DNA of 64,000 nt from Azorhizobium doebereinerae UFLA1-100. Lineage in GTDB: Bacteria; Pseudomonadota; Alphaproteobacteria; Rhizobiales; Xanthobacteraceae. Both the position numbers and the translations under genes were made by a program. The stretch covers positions 1-64,000 of the forward strand of contig NZ_AXBA01000016.1 in NCBI RefSeq assembly GCF_000473085.1. The letters are read 5' to 3'. This document shows positions 59,772 through 64,000 of this stretch, one piece after another. Under the pieces are notes generated by a model. That model searched no databases, was not told the origin of the DNA, and worked only from the letters and a program-made list of their open reading frames with translations. The first letter of the stretch is position 1. Every line of letters begins with the position of its first letter.

Positions 59772-62700
59772 TTGCTGGATGAACTTTCGCGCCGCGCGGG
59801 CGGCACCCGTGCGTTTGCCCGTTCCGAGCTGCGCTTCGGCGCCTCGCTCACCGCGCTGGGTCTCGCGATGTCAGGGGTGGCGCTGCTGCCGCAGCGCGCG
59901 GAAGCCGGCTGCTCGACCACCGGATCCCTGATCATCTATCAGTGCGATACGGGCGGGGTGAACATCCAGCCCAATGCCAGCGGCGCCAGCAGCCTCGGCG
60001 TCTCGGACATGACCATCCCCAGCGGATGGATCAACTATTCGGTCTCGCCGTCCACGGCGTCCGGTCCCATCTCGATGCTGCTGACCGTCAGCAACACGTC
60101 CGTCACCGCGTCCGGCAACGGCGCCATCAATGTCTCGTCCCAGGCCTTGCCGGCCACCATCACGGTGAACCTCGGTTCCGACGTCACCCTCCAGAACACC
60201 GGCGGCTCGGGCGGCCTGTGGGTGCGCAACGAGATCGGCGGCGACATCGTCGTCACCAGCGGCGCGTCCATCATCTCCACCGGCTCCGACGCGCTGACGG
60301 CGACAAGCAACGCCGGCTCGGTCAGCATCACCAACACCGGCACGGTCACCTCCACCGACAATCGCGGCATCTATGCCGACGGCAGCCCCACCGGCGGCAC
60401 CACGGCGGTTCCTGTCTCGGTGAACAACAGCGGGATCGTGAACGCCTATCTCGCGGGCATCCGCGTCATCGATTATCTCGGCACCGCGAGCATCCAGAAC
60501 TCCGGCACGGCCACCTCCACCACCCGCCAGGGGCTGATCGCCTGGTCGCAGTCCGGCGACGCGTCCATCGACAATTCCGGCTCGGTCCTGGCCCGCAACT
60601 ATATCGGCGTGCAGGCGATGACCGACGCCGGCAACGTCACCGTGGTCAACAGCGGCTATATCGAGGCGCAGCGGGACGTGAGCCTTGGCGCGTCCACGAC
60701 CAATCAGGCCATCTCCGCGACCGCCACCGCGAACGTCACCGTCACCAACACCGCGACCGGCCAGGTGATCGCGGGGTCGGACACCGGCATCTACACGACG
60801 ACGGACAACGGCGTCATCTCCGTGACCAATGCCGGCCGGGTGACCGGCACCAACGGCGTGACCGCCAACGCCACCATCGGCACGGTCTCCGTTTCCAACA
60901 CCGGCACCATCACCGGCACCAGCGGCCTGGGCGTCAGCCTGGCCAGCGGCAATGGCGACGTGACCTTCACCAATGGCGGCCGCGTGACCGCCACGGGTCT
61001 CGCCGTCTCGCTGGACGGCACCACCAACCGCCTGGAAAACACCGGCACCCTCACCACCACCGGCACCACGGCGGTGCAGACCGGCAACGGCAACAGCACC
61101 GTTGTGGTGAGCGGGCGCATCGCGGCGGCCTCCGCGTCCGACACCGCCATCGCCATGGGCTCCGGCAGCAACCGGCTGGTGCTCGCGGATACGGCGACGC
61201 TGGTCGGCAAGGTCACCAACGCCAGCAGCAACAACATGCTGGAACTGACCGGCTCGGCCACCGGCACGCTGGACCTCGGGTCGGTCGGGGCCACGGGCAA
61301 CTACCAGGGCTTCGCCAATCTGACGAAGTCCGGCACGGGCACCTGGACCCTCACCGGCAGCGGCAGCAGCCTGAGCGGCACCGCCGACATCAACACGGGC
61401 ACGCTCGTGCTCACCGGCACGCTCGGCGTGGGCACGATGACCATCGGCAACACCACGCAGGGGACGCTCCAGGTCAATGCGGGCGGAGCGCTGACCAGCG
61501 GTCACGCCACCATCGGCACCAATTCCGGCGGCGACGGACGGGTGACGGTCTCCGGTGCCGGCAGCACCTGGACCAGCACCGGCAACATCTATGTGGGCAA
61601 CGGCGGCAACGGTGCCCTCACGGTCGAGACCGGCGCCGTTGTCTCCGCCGTCGATGGCTATGTCTCCACGCTGACCGGCTCCAATTCCAGCCTCACCGTC
61701 ACCGGCGCGAATTCCGCGGTGAACCTCTCCGGCGTGTTCATCGCCGGCTACAGCAGCGGCACCACCGCCACGGTCACCTTGAGCAATGGGGGCCAGATCC
61801 GGGGATTGCAGGGGACCCTCGGCGATCTTGCGGGGTCGTCGGGAACCATGAGCATTTCCGGCAGCGGCTCGAAATGGTCCGCGTTCGTCGACAACAGCGT
61901 CACCTATTCCGGCTACATGAACGTGGGCCGGCTGGGCACCGGCGGCCTCTCCGTCACCGACGGGGGCAATGTGACCGGCTATCGGCTCTATATCGGCAAC
62001 GAGGTCGGGTCCGTGGGCACGGTGACGCTGAGCGGCGCCGGCTCCCTGATCCAGATGACCAGCAACCTCTATGTGGGCAGCGAGGGCACCGGCACGCTGA
62101 CCCTGTCCGATGGCGCGCAGGTCAGCGCCGTCGCCATCAAGGTGGGCTATCTCGCCGGCGCGGTCGGCACCCTCAATGTCGGTGCCGCCGCCGGCCAGAC
62201 CGCCGCCGCCGCGGGGACGATCGATGCCACCGAGATCGTCCTCGGTGACGGCGACAGCCGGCTCGTGCTCAATCACACCGCCACCAATTACGGCATCGCC
62301 GCCAACATCACCGGCACCGGACAGGTGATCGTCCTCAACGGCACCACCGTGCTGACCGGCACCAACACCTACACCGGCGCCACCACCATCTCCGGCGGAA
62401 CGCTCCAGATCGGCGACGGCGGCACCTCCGGCTCGATCGTCGGCAACATCACCGACAATGCGAGCCTGGTCTTCAACCGCTCGGACACGCTGACCTATGC
62501 CGGCGTCGTTTCCGGGACCGGCTCCCTGACCAAGACCGGCACCGGCACCCTGACGCTGACCGGCGCCAACACCTATACCGGCGGCACCACCGTCTCGGCG
62601 GGTCGCCTTGCGGTCAACGGCAGCCTTGCCGGCAATGTCGGCCTCGCCACCGGCGCCACGCTGTCCGGCAGCGGCAGCATCGCCGGGCTGGTGCAGGTGA

Positions 62701-64000
62701 ATGGCGGCACGCTGGCGGGCGCGCAGACGGCACCGCTCACCATGGGCGCGCTCACCCTTGCGTCGGCGTCCAACGTCAATGTCACGCTCGGCGCGCCCAG
62801 CGCGAACGCGGCCTTCATTGTCCTCGGCAACCTCACGCTCGACGGCACCTTGAACGTGACCGCCAATGCCGGCTTCGGCAGCGGCGTCTATCGCATCATC
62901 AATTACGGCGGCGTGCTGACCGACAACGGCCTTGATGTGGCGGCCGTGAGCGGCCTTGCGGCCACCGTGCAGACGGCGGTGGCCGGACAGGTAAACCTGC
63001 TCGTGTCCGATCCCGGCCAGACCATCCTGTTCTGGAACGGCACCACCATCACGCCGACCGGCACCGTGGTCGGCGGCAACGGCACCTGGACCGCGTCCCC
63101 GCAGACCAACTGGACCGATTCCAGCGGCACGGTCCCGCAGGCCTGGAACAGCGGCTTTGCCGTGTTCCAGGGCACGGCCGGCACCGTGACCGTGGATACC
63201 AGCGCCGGCGCGGTCTCCACCACCGGCATGCAGTTCGTCACCAGCGGCTATCTGGTCACGGGCGACGCCCTGACCCTGGCCGGCACGGCCCAGGCGACCA
63301 TCCGGGTGGGCGACGGCACCTCCGCCGGATCGAGCACGGTGGCGACCATCGCCAGCGCGCTGACCGGCACCGGCGGGATCAACAAGTCCGACCTCGGCAC
63401 CTTGATCCTGAGCGGAACCAACACTTATACCGGCGGCACCACCATCACGGCGGGCACGCTCCAGATCGGCGCCGGCGGCACCTCCGGCTCCATCGCCGGC
63501 GACGTGGCCGACAATGGCAGCCTCGTCTTCAACCGCTCGGACGCGCTGACCTTCGCCGGCGCCATCTCCGGCACCGGCTCCCTCACCAAGACCGGCGCGG
63601 GCACGCTGACGCTGACCGGCGCCAACACCTATACCGGCGGCACCACCGTCGCCTCCGGCACGCTGGTGGGCAACACCACCAGCCTCACCGGCAACATCGT
63701 GGACAACACCACGCTGGTCTTCAACCAGACCAGCACCGGCACCTATTCGGGCGTGATCTCCGGCACCGGCTCGCTCACCAAGACCGGGACCGGCACGCTG
63801 GTCCTCACCGGCGAGAACACCTATACGGGCGGCACGCTCATCTCGCAGGGCACGCTCCAGATCGGCAACGGCGGCACCACCGGCTCCATCGCCGGCGACG
63901 TGGTGAACAACGCCACATTGGTGTTCAACCGCTCAGGCACCTACAATTTCCCCGGCACCATCACCGGCTCGGGCGCGGTCATCATCGTCGGCGGCTCCAC
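59772..64000 (+). CDS. Large autotransporter, passenger part (runs off the window)
   Basis: At least 1409 codons without a stop. After an unusual start (TTG 59772, GGGGGGG 7 nt upstream) an extended signal peptide ends near LLPQRAEA, followed by [12 protein letters not shown] (two Cys), then beta-helix passenger sequence rich in Gly, Thr, Ser and Asn. Residues about 556-830 carry repeats such as [14 protein letters not shown] and [17 protein letters not shown], the T5SS/PEP-CTERM-associated repeat type. From about 856 there are autotransporter-associated strand repeats: [20 protein letters not shown] and [12 protein letters not shown]. The C-terminal beta-barrel lies outside the window. It is likely a surface adhesin. 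Confidence 0.9.
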   Translation, partial: MLDELSRRAGGTRAFARSELRFGASLTALGLAMSGVALLPQRAEAGCSTTGSLIIYQCDTGGVNIQPNASGASSLGVSDMTIPSGWINYSVSPSTASGPISMLLTVSNTSVTASGNGAINVSSQALPATITVNLGSDVTLQNTGGSGGLWVRNEIGGDIVVTSGASIISTGSDALTATSNAGSVSITNTGTVTSTDNRGIYADGSPTGGTTAVPVSVNNSGIVNAYLAGIRVIDYLGTASIQNSGTATSTTRQGLIAWSQSGDASIDNSGSVLARNYIGVQAMTDAGNVTVVNSGYIEAQRDVSLGASTTNQAISATATANVTVTNTATGQVIAGSDTGIYTTTDNGVISVTNAGRVTGTNGVTANATIGTVSVSNTGTITGTSGLGVSLASGNGDVTFTNGGRVTATGLAVSLDGTTNRLENTGTLTTTGTTAVQTGNGNSTVVVSGRIAAASASDTAIAMGSGSNRLVLADTATLVGKVTNASSNNMLELTGSATGTLDLGSVGATGNYQGFANLTKSGTGTWTLTGSGSSLSGTADINTGTLVLTGTLGVGTMTIGNTTQGTLQVNAGGALTSGHATIGTNSGGDGRVTVSGAGSTWTSTGNIYVGNGGNGALTVETGAVVSAVDGYVSTLTGSNSSLTVTGANSAVNLSGVFIAGYSSGTTATVTLSNGGQIRGLQGTLGDLAGSSGTMSISGSGSKWSAFVDNSVTYSGYMNVGRLGTGGLSVTDGGNVTGYRLYIGNEVGSVGTVTLSGAGSLIQMTSNLYVGSEGTGTLTLSDGAQVSAVAIKVGYLAGAVGTLNVGAAAGQTAAAAGTIDATEIVLGDGDSRLVLNHTATNYGIAANITGTGQVIVLNGTTVLTGTNTYTGATTISGGTLQIGDGGTSGSIVGNITDNASLVFNRSDTLTYAGVVSGTGSLTKTGTGTLTLTGANTYTGGTTVSAGRLAVNGSLAGNVGLATGATLSGSGSIAGLVQVNGGTLAGAQTAPLTMGALTLASASNVNVTLGAPSANAAFIVLGNLTLDGTLNVTANAGFGSGVYRIINYGGVLTDNGLDVAAVSGLAATVQTAVAGQVNLLVSDPGQTILFWNGTTITPTGTVVGGNGTWTASPQTNWTDSSGTVPQAWNSGFAVFQGTAGTVTVDTSAGAVSTTGMQFVTSGYLVTGDALTLAGTAQATIRVGDGTSAGSSTVATIASALTGTGGINKSDLGTLILSGTNTYTGGTTITAGTLQIGAGGTSGSIAGDVADNGSLVFNRSDALTFAGAISGTGSLTKTGAGTLTLTGANTYTGGTTVASGTLVGNTTSLTGNIVDNTTLVFNQTSTGTYSGVISGTGSLTKTGTGTLVLTGENTYTGGTLISQGTLQIGNGGTTGSIAGDVVNNATLVFNRSGTYNFPGTITGSGAVIIVGGS

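Noticed and set aside
59942-62248. Plus-strand frame of 768 codons rich in His, Arg and Gln inside the autotransporter
   Set aside because: It is a +2 shadow frame; the frame from 59772 gives autotransporter repeats continuously and stays in phase to at least 63426.

Overview
The window is very GC-rich double-stranded chromosomal DNA from an alphaproteobacterium, most likely a member of the Hyphomicrobiales close to Xanthobacter, Azorhizobium or Ancylobacter. That placement is an inference from three things: the gene families (CobS, DUF1489, DUF1127, TrmFO, an alphaproteobacterial RecA and SSB), LexA sites of the alphaproteobacterial direct-repeat type GTTC-N7-GTTC, and the order alaS-recA-ssb-uvrA. 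Most of the window is dense core chromosome with little intergenic space. The accessory-looking parts are the two ends, a 1.6-kb gene-free stretch after uvrA, and the stretch from about 50.7 kb onward.

Left part (1-13 kb): the edge of an IS5-type insertion sequence; a methyl-accepting chemotaxis protein with its own terminator; small enzymes and DUF proteins (DUF1489, a glutathione transferase, DUF3253, a YdcF-type protein); isovaleryl-CoA dehydrogenase; a RibD/DHFR-like reductase; a membrane GGDEF-EAL protein; MgtE; and two tandem secreted polysaccharide deacetylases. 

Middle (13-30 kb): tRNA-Leu(GAG), lipB, the gatC-gatA-chorismate mutase-gatB block, recQ, an MBL-fold hydrolase, ruvX, then pyrB-pyrC-like-plsY-dprA. 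The pyrC-like product has lost the metal-binding HxH motif, so it is probably a non-catalytic partner of aspartate transcarbamoylase. A proline-rich secreted protein and an auxin-efflux-carrier-family permease follow.

SOS and translation block (27.7-36.2 kb): alaS, recA, ssb and uvrA. I found one LexA-type direct repeat upstream of recA and two in the ssb/uvrA divergent region. After uvrA there is a gene-free stretch of 1.6 kb. It holds about nine copies of a degenerate unit of about 72 bp, followed by an AT-richer tract that leads into a DUF1127 gene.

Right part (38-50.6 kb): trmFO; a kinase-like protein fused to what looks like an acyl-CoA-synthetase C-terminal domain; a soluble globin-coupled chemoreceptor; the secD-secF-yajC block with homologues of the mitochondrial complex I assembly factors NDUFAF3 and NDUFAF6; and a tight run of cobS, DUF1289, a retropepsin-like protease and a divergent CDF-family protein, followed by an aldo/keto reductase.

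Accessory right end (50.7-64 kb): a multidomain GH18 chitinase-like protein with a perfect 381-bp internal duplication; two LysR regulators flanking a membrane protein (DUF3100), an aldehyde dehydrogenase and a beta-hydroxyacid-dehydrogenase-type enzyme; and a very large autotransporter that runs off the window. A run of seven G residues lies at the autotransporter's 5' end, where the loss of one G would fuse an upstream ATG to the long frame. Three copies of a 47-bp palindromic element are scattered through the window.
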